Source: Hyphomicrobiales bacterium
GTDB taxonomy: Bacteria > Pseudomonadota > Alphaproteobacteria > Rhizobiales > OSC116
DNA: 64,000 nucleotides
NCBI GenBank assembly: GCA_013214705.1
Contig: JABSRZ010000010.1
Span: 1-64,000 of the forward strand
Direction: 5' to 3'
Shown here: positions 27,862-36,362 of the stretch, in pieces
Layout: every line of letters starts with the position of its first letter
Position numbering within the stretch: position 1 is the stretch's first letter
The notes under the pieces: model-generated
Told to the model about the DNA's origin: nothing
The model's input: the letters and a program-made list of their open reading frames with translations, nothing else
Database searches by the model: none
Position numbers and translations under genes: made by a program

Positions 27862-29076
27862 ATGTTTAACGCGATAAAACAATTTAACAAAACCGTATGG
27901 CTTATCATAATTTCAACCTTTGCCGCAAGGTTCACATTTTTTATGATCTGGCCATTTATGGCGCTGATTTTATACGAAAAATTTGAACTTAACGAGCTAG
28001 AGATTGGCGGTTTTTTAGCGGTTGCGGTGTTTATTGGCATTGCTTGTGGGTTTGTTGTCGGCAATATATCCGACCGCGTTGGCCGGCGTAAAATCATCCT
28101 TTTGGGTTTGGTGTTTCAGGTTATTTCACTCAGCTTGTTGGGCATGGCGCAAAGTTTAGAGCTGATGCTAGGCGCGACCGTATTACAATCCATCGCTCGC
28201 ACCATGACAGAAAATCCCGGCAAAGCTTTAATGACCGATATGATGAAAGACCGCGAGGTTAAAGATATGGCGCTGCATATGCGCTATTATATGCTCAATG
28301 TCGGCGCGGCGTTAGGCCCCGTTGCAGGCGTGTATATTGGCATAACCGGCCAGCAAACCACGTTTTTTGTCGCCGCTAGTATGTACGCTCTCTATCTGGG
28401 GGCAGCTGGCATCGTGTTTAATATAGAAAAGCCGCTAAAACGCACCAAAATGGCTACCGACCAGTCTTTTAAAGCTTTATTTTCATTGTTGCGCCAAGAC
28501 CACTCATTTTTATTATTTGTATTTGCCAGTTTTTTGGCCTTCATCACCTACGCCCAAATCGACACCGGCCTGTTGCAATATTTGCGCCAACAAGGCATCG
28601 AAAACCTCAGAACTTTGTTTGCCCAACTCATTTTCATCAATGGCTTGACCATCATTATATTTCAATTCCCGATGTTAAAATGGCTCAAAAATGTGCAGCC
28701 GCTTAACCGCGCCATCATCGGTGTGGTTATGTTTTTCATCGCCCATTTAACCTTTGCGTTCACTCCCGCCACGCAGGTGTGGGGGCTGATGTTGGCCATG
28801 TTCATACTTAGTTTTGGCGAAGTTATATTATTCCCCACCATGTCAATTTTGGTCGATAGAATGGCGCCTGAACATTTAAAAGGTAGCTATTTTGGCGCCG
28901 CCGCTTTGGGTGGGTTAGGCTTTTCGGCCGCGCCGCTGGTTGGCGGCTATTTATTGTATGAGTATGGCGGGTTTACTTTATGGACTAGTATGGCAGCAAT
29001 AACCATTTTGGTGGGCATATTGCTGTATATTGCCCAAACCGCCAAACGGCCAGATATTGCCGCTGTTAAGGACTAA
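27862..29076 (+). CDS. MFS transporter, second of three tandem paralogues
   Basis: A 404-residue major facilitator clearly paralogous to its neighbours. It starts MFNAIKQFNKTVWLI, has motif A GNISDRVGRRKII and NPGKALMTDMMKDREVKDMALHMRYYMLNVGAALGP in two blocks, and ends LYIAQTAKRPDIAAVKD. Its ATG follows the previous TAA with no gap, and GAGGAC in the end of the upstream gene serves as the likely ribosome binding site. It lies in the same operon as the first and third copies. Confidence 0.88.
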   Translation: MFNAIKQFNKTVWLIIISTFAARFTFFMIWPFMALILYEKFELNELEIGGFLAVAVFIGIACGFVVGNISDRVGRRKIILLGLVFQVISLSLLGMAQSLELMLGATVLQSIARTMTENPGKALMTDMMKDREVKDMALHMRYYMLNVGAALGPVAGVYIGITGQQTTFFVAASMYALYLGAAGIVFNIEKPLKRTKMATDQSFKALFSLLRQDHSFLLFVFASFLAFITYAQIDTGLLQYLRQQGIENLRTLFAQLIFINGLTIIIFQFPMLKWLKNVQPLNRAIIGVVMFFIAHLTFAFTPATQVWGLMLAMFILSFGEVILFPTMSILVDRMAPEHLKGSYFGAAALGGLGFSAAPLVGGYLLYEYGGFTLWTSMAAITILVGILLYIAQTAKRPDIAAVKD

Positions 29077-30297
29077 ATGTTAAACTCAATAAAACAATTT
29101 AATTTCACCGTTTGGTTTTTGCTGACCGCCAATTTTTGCATCGGCTTTGTAGCCAGTATGGTATGGCCATTTTTAGCAATTATATTATACCGAAAATACG
29201 GCCTTAACGAGTTCGAAACTGGCTTGTTTTTATTTTCTGCGGTTTTGGTGCGGGCGTTTTTTGGCTTTTATGTCGGCAATCTGTCCGACCGTTTTGGCCG
29301 TCGCAAAGTTATCATTTCTGGGTTTTTAACCGGAATGTGTGGCATGTATATTATGGCCTCGACCGATAATCTATGGGTCATGCTGCTCGGCGCAACGCTC
29401 AATACAACGGCTTGGGGCATGGTGGCAAACCCTGGTAAAGCGCTGATGACCGATATGATGCCCGACCGCGAAGTTAAAGATGTCGCGCTGCAAATGATGT
29501 TTTTTAGTATGAATTTGGCCCGCGCCTTTGGGCCAGCTTTTGGGGTGTTTATTGGCTTAACTGGCCAAGCTACAACTTTTTATATTGTTGGGCATATCTA
29601 TATAGTGGTGATTATTATTGGCCTGATTATTTTCAATATAGAAAAACCCAAAAAACATACAAAATCCAATCGTGATCAATCTTTTAAAGCGCTGTTTTCA
29701 ATATTGGCACAAGATCATGCGTTTATGTTATTAGTCGTTGCGTTCACACTATGTTTGCTTACCTATTTACAAATGTCGATGAGCCTATTGCAATATATCC
29801 GCTTAAGTGGCATTGCTTCGCTCGAAACCACATTTGCCAGCCTGCTGGCGCTAAACGGCCTGACCATTGTTATATTTCAATTTCCTTTAGCGGCATTGTT
29901 CAAAAATTTAGCCCCATTTCATCGCACTATAATTGGCATTAGCCTGTTTTTGGTGGCGTTTATTATATTTGCGTTTTTCACTCAAAATGGCGGTTTTGGG
30001 CTGTATGCGGCCATGTTTATTCTCAGCATTGGCGAGGCTATTTTATTCCCCACCATCAATATCATCATCGACCGGATGGCGCCAGAGCATTTAAAAGGTA
30101 GCTATTTTGGTGCTGCTGGCCTTAATGCCTTTGGCGTGGCCTCCGCCCCGTTATTGGGCGGTTATTTACTGCAAGATTTTGGCGGTCAAACCTTATGGTT
30201 GGTTATGGCGGCCGTTAGTTTGTTGGCCGGCTGTTTGTTTTATTTCGCCCAAACCGCCAAGCGGCCGAGTTTTGCGGTTACCGACAATAGCATCTAG
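29077..30297 (+). CDS. MFS transporter, third of three tandem paralogues
   Basis: A 406-residue major facilitator of the same group. It starts MLNSIKQFNFTVWFL, with motif A GNLSDRFGRRKVI and NPGKALMTDMMPDREVKDVALQM, and ends YFAQTAKRPSFAVTD. The junction with the second gene (AAGGACTAAATGTTAAA) nearly repeats the junction between copies one and two, evidence of tandem duplication with the boundary included. It is more diverged in helices 1 and 7 than the first two are from each other, so the three may differ in substrate. Confidence 0.88.
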   Translation: MLNSIKQFNFTVWFLLTANFCIGFVASMVWPFLAIILYRKYGLNEFETGLFLFSAVLVRAFFGFYVGNLSDRFGRRKVIISGFLTGMCGMYIMASTDNLWVMLLGATLNTTAWGMVANPGKALMTDMMPDREVKDVALQMMFFSMNLARAFGPAFGVFIGLTGQATTFYIVGHIYIVVIIIGLIIFNIEKPKKHTKSNRDQSFKALFSILAQDHAFMLLVVAFTLCLLTYLQMSMSLLQYIRLSGIASLETTFASLLALNGLTIVIFQFPLAALFKNLAPFHRTIIGISLFLVAFIIFAFFTQNGGFGLYAAMFILSIGEAILFPTINIIIDRMAPEHLKGSYFGAAGLNAFGVASAPLLGGYLLQDFGGQTLWLVMAAVSLLAGCLFYFAQTAKRPSFAVTDNSI

Positions 30298-30352
30298 ACA
30301 GCCAGCTAGCTACGGCCTAAATTGGTATAATATTATAACATGCGAGGGATAT

Positions 30353-31471
30353 ATGCCAAAAATGGCCAATAATAATGTCGACAGATTTCAGACATTTGTC
30401 ATGGCGATACTGCTGATCATGTTGCTAGGCTGGTTGTTAGAGGCTGGCAAAGGCATCGCACTGCCAGTTTTAGGTGCAATAATGTGGCTCTACATCATCA
30501 CCGGTGCGGCTAATGCTTTGGGCCGTTGGCCATTAGTTAAATATCTACCTCTATTTGTGCGTCGTATGCTTATTTTTATCGCCTTTGTTGTCGGACTTAC
30601 CATGTTTGGTGGCGCGTTGGTTGTAACCGTCGAACGAATTCTGGAAAACATCCCGCTTTATCAATCAAATTTAGAAACCATGATGGTAAAAACATTAGAT
30701 TATTTCGGCATTGAGAACCCGCAAGAATTGCTCATGTTTCAAAATATAGAGCAAGGCCAAATAAGGTTTCAACAGGTGTTGGCTGCGGTTGTTATCTCGG
30801 TAAGTGGCATCGGCGGCACAGTGTCTCTCATTCTAATTTACGCAACATTTCTTATGGCCGAGCGCGGTAGCTTTTCCGCCAAATTAGCTCTTGCCTTACC
30901 TTCAAAACACGAAGTTGATCGCACACAAGCCATCTTGCATGATATTAATAATAAAATAGGCGATTATTTAGCCGCCAAAACCCTTATCAATATAATTTTG
31001 GCTGTCGTATCATTTGCCATCATTAGAGCTTTTGGCATACCAAATGCTTTATTTTGGGCATTACTCATTGGTTTACTCAACTATATTCCATATGTAGGCT
31101 CACTCATTGCAGTGTTGTTTCCCGTCATCCTCACTTTAGCGCATTCAGGTTCAATTGAACGCACGCTTTCAGTTGCCGCTGCGCTCACCCTAGCTCAGTG
31201 GCTTGTCGGTAATGTGTTAGAACCACGTATGCTGGGCAAACAAATGAATTTATCACCCTTTGTGGTGATTGTTTCCTTGTCGGTTTGGTACGCTCTATTG
31301 GGAGTTGGCGGGGCTATATTGGCCGTTCCCCTAACCTCTATGATTGCCATAATTTTAGCCGCTTACGAGCCAACCAAACCGTATGCTATATTATTGGCGC
31401 AAGATATAGAAGCGGTTAAAGCCAATGATTTGCCCAAATTAGACCCCAAGACCAAAGTTTTATTGCCTTAA
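30353..31471 (+). CDS. AI-2E/PerM family membrane transporter
   Basis: A 372-residue membrane protein starting at the ATG at 30353, which has GAGGGA a few bases upstream. The open frame extends further back into the MFS gene but is not coding there. Family features are the paired N-terminal helices, a periplasmic helical domain (about 85-145), and the C-terminal blocks DINNKIGDYLAAKTLINIIL, GLLNYIPYVGS and NVLEPRMLGKQMNLSPFVVIVSLSVWY. Members export autoinducer-2 or act as Na+/H+ antiporters, and many are uncharacterised. TATAAT at 30326-30331 is a possible -10 box. Confidence 0.88.
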   Translation: MPKMANNNVDRFQTFVMAILLIMLLGWLLEAGKGIALPVLGAIMWLYIITGAANALGRWPLVKYLPLFVRRMLIFIAFVVGLTMFGGALVVTVERILENIPLYQSNLETMMVKTLDYFGIENPQELLMFQNIEQGQIRFQQVLAAVVISVSGIGGTVSLILIYATFLMAERGSFSAKLALALPSKHEVDRTQAILHDINNKIGDYLAAKTLINIILAVVSFAIIRAFGIPNALFWALLIGLLNYIPYVGSLIAVLFPVILTLAHSGSIERTLSVAAALTLAQWLVGNVLEPRMLGKQMNLSPFVVIVSLSVWYALLGVGGAILAVPLTSMIAIILAAYEPTKPYAILLAQDIEAVKANDLPKLDPKTKVLLP

Positions 31472-31500
31472 ATCTCATCGCGTTAAACGCATCACGGCGC

Positions 31501-31626
31501 TTTGTTGCCCCCAATTCTACATCGTGGCAGATTGTTGCCCCAATTCTACATCGTGGCAGATTGTTGCCCCAATTCTACATCGTGGCAGATTGCTGCCCCA
31601 ATTTTACATCGTGGCAGATTGCTGCC
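31501..31626. repeat. 29-bp tandem repeat grown from the 3' end of the UxaA-type gene
   Basis: Copies lie at 31513-31541, 31542-31570, 31571-31599 and a gene-internal copy at 31600-31626, with a partial copy at 31501-31512. The last copy holds the stop codon and final codons (QQSATM) of the minus-strand dehydratase gene. Each copy contains GGCAG-ATTG-YTGCC, a small hairpin. Units are directly joined with no spacers, so it is not a CRISPR array. Confidence 0.9.
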
Positions 31627-33130
31627 ACGGCACAAATTCCGTTCCCCCAAAACCCAGCTCTTCACTTTTACTCAATTCACCCGATGCACATTTAATCAAC
31701 ATTTCAAATATCTCGCGGCCTTTATCTTCAATACTTGTGCCAGCCGATATTATGTCACCACAATTCAAATCCATGTCTTCACTCATCCGCTCAAACATTT
31801 CAGTATTGGTGGCAATTTTAAGCGTTGGTGCGGGTTTAAAACCCGACACCGAACCACGCCCGGTGGTAAATATAACCATATTCGCGCCCGCCGCAATCTG
31901 CCCGGTTACCGACACCGGGTCATAACCCGGGCTATCCATAAAAACAAAGCCTTTTTTGTCGATTTTTTCGGCAAATTTATACACTTCGGTCAACGGCGCA
32001 ACCCCGCTTTTGGCGGTGGCTCCTAACGATTTTTCTAAAATTGTGGTCAGGCCGCCGCGTTTGTTACCCGGCGATGGGTTGTTATTCATTTCACCGCCAT
32101 TGCGCCGGCAATAATCCTCCCACCAGGCAATATGATCGACAATTTTTTGCCCGACTTTGGCATTTACCGCGCGGCGGGTGAGTAAATGTTCAGCGCCATA
32201 AATTTCGGTGGTTTCAGACAGGATAGATGTGCCGCCATGGGCAACCAATAAATCAGATGCAAACCCCAATGCCGGGTTGGCGGTAATGCCCGAATAACCG
32301 TCCGACCCGCCACATTGCATGCCAACGGTAATTTCGGCAACCGGCGTTGGGGTGCGTTTGGCTTGGTTGGCCAACATCGCAATTTCGCGCAATTGCTCCA
32401 GCCCGCGCTCAATGGTGCGGCGCGTTCCGCCCATTTGCTGAATGGTCATATATCTATAATTGCCGTCATGCCTTAGCGTTCGTTCGCCCATCAGGTCAGA
32501 CACCTGCATCACCTCACAACCCAAGCCTAACAGCAATATACCGGCAAAATTTGGGTGTTGGGCATAGCCCGAAATGGTGCGATATAAAGTGTCATAACTC
32601 TCATCATTGCCCGACATGCCGCAGCCGGTGCCATGCACAATCGGCACAATGCCATCGATATTTGGAAATTCTTCGAGCAAGCCAGATTTTTCGGCCGCTT
32701 CGGCCAACATTTTGGCCACGCTGGCGGCGCAATTCACCGTGGTTATAATGCCCAAATAATTGCGTGTGCCAACGCCGCCATCGGCACGTTTATAGCCCAT
32801 AAATGTCCGCTGGTCGGTCGCCAAGGGCAGGGCTTTATAATCTGCCGCGAAGGCATAATCTTGTTTGTGTTCACCCATTTCTAAATTATGGGTGTGTATG
32901 TGGTCACCCTGTTTTATGGCTTGTTTGGTTTGGCCAATAATTTGCCCATAGCGTAGAACATTCTCGTCTATTGCTAGGTTTTTGACGGCAATTTTATGCC
33001 CCTGCTTAATGGCTTCATTCGGCGTCCATTCAAATCCGTCCAAGGCTTCGTTGGTGGCAATATTTTTCAGCGCAATAATTACGTTATCGTCATCATGCAA
33101 ACAAATTATATTGGGTATTTTTATGGTCAT
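31604..33130 (-). CDS. UxaA-family sugar-acid dehydratase (altronate dehydratase-like)
   Basis: A 508-residue protein with an N-terminal SAF domain (about 10-90) and the large UxaA catalytic region. That region begins FMGYKRADGGVGTRNYLGIITTVNC and continues with VHGTGCGM, LLLGLGCEVMQ, GMQCGGSDGYSGITANPALG and the C-terminal FTTGRGSVSGFKPAPTLKIATN. Family members (UxaA, GarD) are iron-dependent enzymes dehydrating altronate, galactarate and related acids to 2-keto-3-deoxy acids. The cysteines and His are intact. The exact acid is unclear. The stop codon lies within a tandem repeat array. The divergent aldo/keto reductase may supply its substrate. Confidence 0.87.
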   Translation of the reverse strand: MTIKIPNIICLHDDDNVIIALKNIATNEALDGFEWTPNEAIKQGHKIAVKNLAIDENVLRYGQIIGQTKQAIKQGDHIHTHNLEMGEHKQDYAFAADYKALPLATDQRTFMGYKRADGGVGTRNYLGIITTVNCAASVAKMLAEAAEKSGLLEEFPNIDGIVPIVHGTGCGMSGNDESYDTLYRTISGYAQHPNFAGILLLGLGCEVMQVSDLMGERTLRHDGNYRYMTIQQMGGTRRTIERGLEQLREIAMLANQAKRTPTPVAEITVGMQCGGSDGYSGITANPALGFASDLLVAHGGTSILSETTEIYGAEHLLTRRAVNAKVGQKIVDHIAWWEDYCRRNGGEMNNNPSPGNKRGGLTTILEKSLGATAKSGVAPLTEVYKFAEKIDKKGFVFMDSPGYDPVSVTGQIAAGANMVIFTTGRGSVSGFKPAPTLKIATNTEMFERMSEDMDLNCGDIISAGTSIEDKGREIFEMLIKCASGELSKSEELGFGGTEFVPWQQSATM

Positions 33131-33160
33131 TGTGTCTCTTTTGGGTTGATAACAATTATA

Positions 33161-33170
33161 TTAACGTTAA
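33161..33170. promoter_or_regulatory. Short palindrome in the divergent promoter region
   Basis: TTAACGTTAA is a perfect 10-bp palindrome 31 bp upstream of the UxaA-type gene. AACGTT centres are common in LacI-family operators. The divergent aldo/keto reductase starts 78 bp away. No regulator gene is adjacent, so the binding protein is unknown. Confidence 0.3.
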
Positions 33171-33247
33171 AATTACTTCTAAAAATAAGGCGCTATGATG
33201 TTAATGTAAAGCGCTTCGACCAAATATAAATTGTAGAGTGATACCGC

Positions 33248-34285
33248 ATGAAGGCCGCAGACAAAGTTTTATTGAATCAGCGCACCATAAGCCCAATCAA
33301 CGTTTCGCGCATGGGGTTTGGCGGCGCGCCACTTGGCAATATGGATGAAGTGATTGCCGAAACCGATGCCCAAGCCACTTTGCAAGCCGCATTTGATGCT
33401 GGCATTCGGTATTTCGACACCGCCCCCCATTATGGCTTAGGCACATCCGAAAGTCGTTTTGGCAAGGCGATTGAACGCTTTGGCCGCAGCAACATTTGCT
33501 TATCGACCAAAGTCGGCAAAGTTTTACATGATTGCCAACCAGATGAAGTGACGCCAATGGGGTTCTTGAATGTCCCACAAAAACGCTTGGAATATGATTA
33601 TACCCATGACGGCATAATGCGCTCCTACCACGCCTCACTTAAACGGTTAAAAGTCGATAAAATCGATATTTTATTGGTGCATGATGTCGATGCCCTTAGC
33701 CAAGGCAGCCAACAAAAATCGGATGAAAAAATTAGACAATTGTTTGATCGCGGCGGTTATAAAGCCCTGGTTGAACTTAGAGACGCTGGCGAAATTTCCG
33801 CCATTGGCGCAGGTGTGAACACTTGGCAAGCCTGTCAAACATTGTTAGAAATGGCCGATTTTGATACATTTTTATGCGCTGGGCGCTACACTTTGCTCGA
33901 GCAAGACGCATTAGATACGTTTTTGCCGATGTGCATTAAACACGATGTGGGCATTATATTGGGCGGGCCATATAATTCGGGCATATTGGCCTCCGGCGCG
34001 ACCGCGGATGCGGTTTACAATTACGCCCCTGCGCCAAAAAGCATCAAACAAAAAGTCAATAAAATCGCCGCCATTTGTCAAGCTCATAATACCCCACTTA
34101 TCGCCGCTGCATTACAATTTCCACTGGGTCACGGCGCGGTCAAAACCATAATTCCGGGCGCCAAAAACACCGCGCAGGTGGCGGCCAATATTAACTTACT
34201 AGAATCATCAATCCCCACCGGCCTATGGGCCGATTTGAAATCTGCAGGTTTAATGAATGTCGACGCGCCCACACCTAATTTTTAA
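33248..34285 (+). CDS. Aldo/keto reductase, D-threo-aldose (L-fucose) dehydrogenase-like
   Basis: A 345-residue AKR. It opens with the family-typical RMGFGGAPLGNMDEVI and has FDTAPHYGLGTSESRFG with catalytic Asp and Tyr, LSTKVGK with the Lys, and VHDVDALSQG. This pattern, especially GGAPLGN and the VHD strand, is that of the sugar dehydrogenases that oxidise L-fucose or D-threo-aldoses to lactones with NAD(P)+. Its divergent neighbour is a sugar-acid dehydratase, which fits a non-phosphorylating sugar oxidation route. The exact sugar is not determined. Confidence 0.85.
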   Translation: MKAADKVLLNQRTISPINVSRMGFGGAPLGNMDEVIAETDAQATLQAAFDAGIRYFDTAPHYGLGTSESRFGKAIERFGRSNICLSTKVGKVLHDCQPDEVTPMGFLNVPQKRLEYDYTHDGIMRSYHASLKRLKVDKIDILLVHDVDALSQGSQQKSDEKIRQLFDRGGYKALVELRDAGEISAIGAGVNTWQACQTLLEMADFDTFLCAGRYTLLEQDALDTFLPMCIKHDVGIILGGPYNSGILASGATADAVYNYAPAPKSIKQKVNKIAAICQAHNTPLIAAALQFPLGHGAVKTIIPGAKNTAQVAANINLLESSIPTGLWADLKSAGLMNVDAPTPNF

Positions 34286-34314
34286 ATTAATACGATTAAA
34301 ATTATAGGAAATTT

Positions 34315-34614
34315 ATGCTAATAATCACTGTACAATTTACCGTAAAACCTGAAAATCGCAAAAAGATTATCAATATGTCACGCATATTGGTCGAGCAGAC
34401 CCTGCGCGAAGAAGGTTGCATTGCCTATAGTTTTTTTGAAGATCATTATAACCCCAATAAATTCATGTTTTTTGAACGCTGGAAAAACCGCGAAGCGGTA
34501 AATATCCACTTCGAAAAACCTTATGTAAAAACCTATTCTGACGTATATTCGAGCTTAAGAGAAGGCAAAGCCAAGTTAGAAATACATGAAATAAAGCAAA
34601 CAAATACGGTTTAA
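34315..34614 (+). CDS. Antibiotic biosynthesis monooxygenase (ABM) domain protein
   Basis: A 99-residue single-domain protein of the ABM/YgiN ferredoxin-like fold. It starts LIITVQFTVKPENRKKI and contains REEGCIAYSFFEDHYNPNKFMFFERWKNREAVNIHFEKPYV, the usual core with the W and H that line the pocket. Members are quinol monooxygenases, haem-degrading enzymes or small isomerases. It lies 29 bp after the aldo/keto reductase gene, so it probably belongs to the same transcript. Its role there is unknown. Confidence 0.82.
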   Translation: MLIITVQFTVKPENRKKIINMSRILVEQTLREEGCIAYSFFEDHYNPNKFMFFERWKNREAVNIHFEKPYVKTYSDVYSSLREGKAKLEIHEIKQTNTV

Positions 34615-34640
34615 TACCCGAATTATGTTAATTATTATTG

Positions 34641-34707
34641 ACATCAAGTTAAATATAATTTACATAAAGTTAAATTATTTTAACAAAAATTGTATTAACA
34701 AAAATTG
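34641..34707 (+). repeat. Two nested direct repeats upstream of the membrane protein/HTH pair
   Basis: A roughly 20-bp AT-rich unit beginning ACATCAAGTTAAAT (34641) recurs as ACATAAAGTTAAAT (34662), a 21-bp period or two DNA turns. A second unit TTAACAAAAATTG occurs at 34680-34692 and 34695-34707. They fill the region just before the ATG at 34715 and could be binding sites for the HTH protein encoded two genes on. Confidence 0.5.
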
Positions 34708-34714
34708 AGTCATA

Positions 34715-35563
34715 ATGTATTTTTCCAAAGCCGAGATCATCACTTTCGTCAGTTTACTTAGCATTTTAATATCGGGTCAAATTGCCAGTGTTTTTGTATT
34801 CATTGGCTGTGCCATATATCTGTTTAAATTCAACAATAAAATGCGTTACAGATATTTTACCAATGAAACCAGCGATGCCATGTTGTTGGAGGCTGGCTCT
34901 CGGTTTGAATGGCAGCCGATCGCCAAATTGCTGACCATATTGTCGCTCTGGGCGCTTATTTGGTATCGGGTTGATATTCGGAAAACCGATACCGAAAGTA
35001 TATTGATAAATTTTGTTGAGTTTTGGGTATTTTTAGTCATATTTGCCAACATCCTTTTCACCACCAACATTGTTTATAAATTGTTCGACAGCAGCGTGAA
35101 TAGTGATGCGTTCAGCAAACGCGAAATTATGTTAGCTGGCAGCTTGCTGATCGACATCATTGCCGGAATTTACTATTTTTATCATTGGCTTAGCATCGGC
35201 GATCATTCTGTATTGTTAGACAAGAATATGGTTTCTGTGGTCATCTTCATTGCTATTTTTAGCGCCATCGGTGCCGCTGCATTATCGCTGCTAGTCTATG
35301 GTAAAGCCGCCCAAACCGCCAAAGATGAGCGCGATTTGCAGATCGAGGTCAAGGCCTATAAAATTGGTTTTTTTGCCCTTACTATTTTGCTGGCGCTCAT
35401 CATCGGCCAATTGATAATGGATGAAATGGCAGCCAGTCTGTGGGCAGACCGAGCTTTGGCTTTAAACCTAGCCGAAATTGCCAATTATTTGCTGCTGGCC
35501 ATTATGTTGGCTTGGGGTGTGGTTTCGGCGGCGCAATTATTCTATTATCGCCGTGGGTATTGA
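34715..35563 (+). CDS. Seven-helix membrane protein paired with an HTH regulator
   Basis: A 282-residue hydrophobic protein with about seven predicted membrane segments, starting with ITFVSLLSILISGQIASVFVF and ending with ANYLLLAIMLAWGVVSAAQLF. I do not recognise a named family with confidence. The combination of a polytopic protein followed within 6 bp by a 70-residue XRE/YozG-type HTH gene is a recurrent bacterial arrangement, usually of unknown function. A short charged loop (KDERDLQIEVKAYK) before helix 6 is the most polar conserved-looking part. Confidence 0.7.
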   Translation: MYFSKAEIITFVSLLSILISGQIASVFVFIGCAIYLFKFNNKMRYRYFTNETSDAMLLEAGSRFEWQPIAKLLTILSLWALIWYRVDIRKTDTESILINFVEFWVFLVIFANILFTTNIVYKLFDSSVNSDAFSKREIMLAGSLLIDIIAGIYYFYHWLSIGDHSVLLDKNMVSVVIFIAIFSAIGAAALSLLVYGKAAQTAKDERDLQIEVKAYKIGFFALTILLALIIGQLIMDEMAASLWADRALALNLAEIANYLLLAIMLAWGVVSAAQLFYYRRGY

Positions 35564-35569
35564 CTTATT

Positions 35570-35785
35570 ATGGCCAAACAAATTAGCAATAACATTCGAA
35601 AGTTGCGCTTTGAACATGATGAAATGACCCAAGCCGCGCTGGCCGAAGCTCTGGGCGTCACCCGCCAAACCGTGGCGGCGATGGAGGGCAACAAATACCC
35701 GCCATCGTTGGAATTGGCATTTAAACTTGCCGATTTATTTGACGAAGATATATCCGATGTATTTGAATATAATGAGATAAATTAA
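35570..35785 (+). CDS. Small XRE-family helix-turn-helix regulator
   Basis: A 71-residue Cro/CI-type DNA-binding protein consisting of little more than the HTH. The sequence runs NIRKLRFEHDEMTQAALAEAL, then VTRQTVAAMEGNKYPPSLELAF, then LADLFDEDISDVF. This is the compact YozG-like class commonly paired with membrane proteins. It starts 6 bp after the membrane protein stop, so the two are co-expressed. Direct repeats upstream of the pair suggest autoregulation. Confidence 0.9.
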   Translation: MAKQISNNIRKLRFEHDEMTQAALAEALGVTRQTVAAMEGNKYPPSLELAFKLADLFDEDISDVFEYNEIN

Positions 35786-35786
35786 T

Positions 35787-36335
35787 TTATTTGGTCAAAA
35801 GATGCGCATATTTTTGCGAATTTTGGGTTAAATATTCGGCCACATTTGGGCTTAAATATTGCTCATAAGGCTTAAGCTCCTTAAGCCCGCCGGCAAACCA
35901 AGCTTCGCGTATGGGCGTGGCGCTAATGTTAATGCTGCGCCCCACACTTTCATAACCCCATTGCGAAAAACTGTTTAAATAATAGCTGCTATTATCTTTT
36001 TCATGCCCCACCAAAGTTATTTGATCAGACGGTTCTGTAACACTGTTAACCTGAGCTGCAAGCTCAGCTTCCCACTTTTTTTCATCCGGGTCATCATTTA
36101 GCGGCAAAATGCTTAAATTTTGCTGACTTATATCGTGGTTTTTCAGCTCGGCAAACGCTTGGTTTAGCCATTGTTTTCGAATGTCAAAATCAAACGGGTT
36201 TTTGCGCGACGATGGCAAATTAGCTGAGCCGACCAAGATAATTATATGCTCATATGTCTCGCACATATGCGAAATGATCGACAAATGCCCAACATGCAGC
36301 GGTTGGAAGCGGCCAATATAAATGCCTACCTTCAT
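35787..36335 (-). CDS. NMN adenylyltransferase-like nucleotidyltransferase (NadM type)
   Basis: A 182-residue protein of the archaeal/NadM nucleotidyltransferase class. It has the ATP-binding GRFQPLHVGH at residues 8-17 and the C-terminal ISATPIREAWF, the ISxTxxR phosphate-binding motif. It would join ATP with nicotinamide mononucleotide to make NAD, or act on a related nucleotide. In several bacteria this domain is fused to a Nudix hydrolase, but here it stands alone. Its stop abuts the convergent HTH gene (two bases apart). Confidence 0.85.
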   Translation of the reverse strand: MKVGIYIGRFQPLHVGHLSIISHMCETYEHIIILVGSANLPSSRKNPFDFDIRKQWLNQAFAELKNHDISQQNLSILPLNDDPDEKKWEAELAAQVNSVTEPSDQITLVGHEKDNSSYYLNSFSQWGYESVGRSINISATPIREAWFAGGLKELKPYEQYLSPNVAEYLTQNSQKYAHLLTK

Positions 36336-36362
36336 AAATCATTCCTAAAACTGGGTATCTTA

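Noticed and set aside
30107-30352. N-terminal extension of the AI-2E family protein
   Set aside because: The extension overlaps the end of the third MFS gene in another frame and is not membrane-like. The ATG at 30353 has a ribosome binding site.
31501-31626. CRISPR array
   Set aside because: Units are joined head to tail without spacers, and one unit is part of a coding sequence. No cas gene is nearby.
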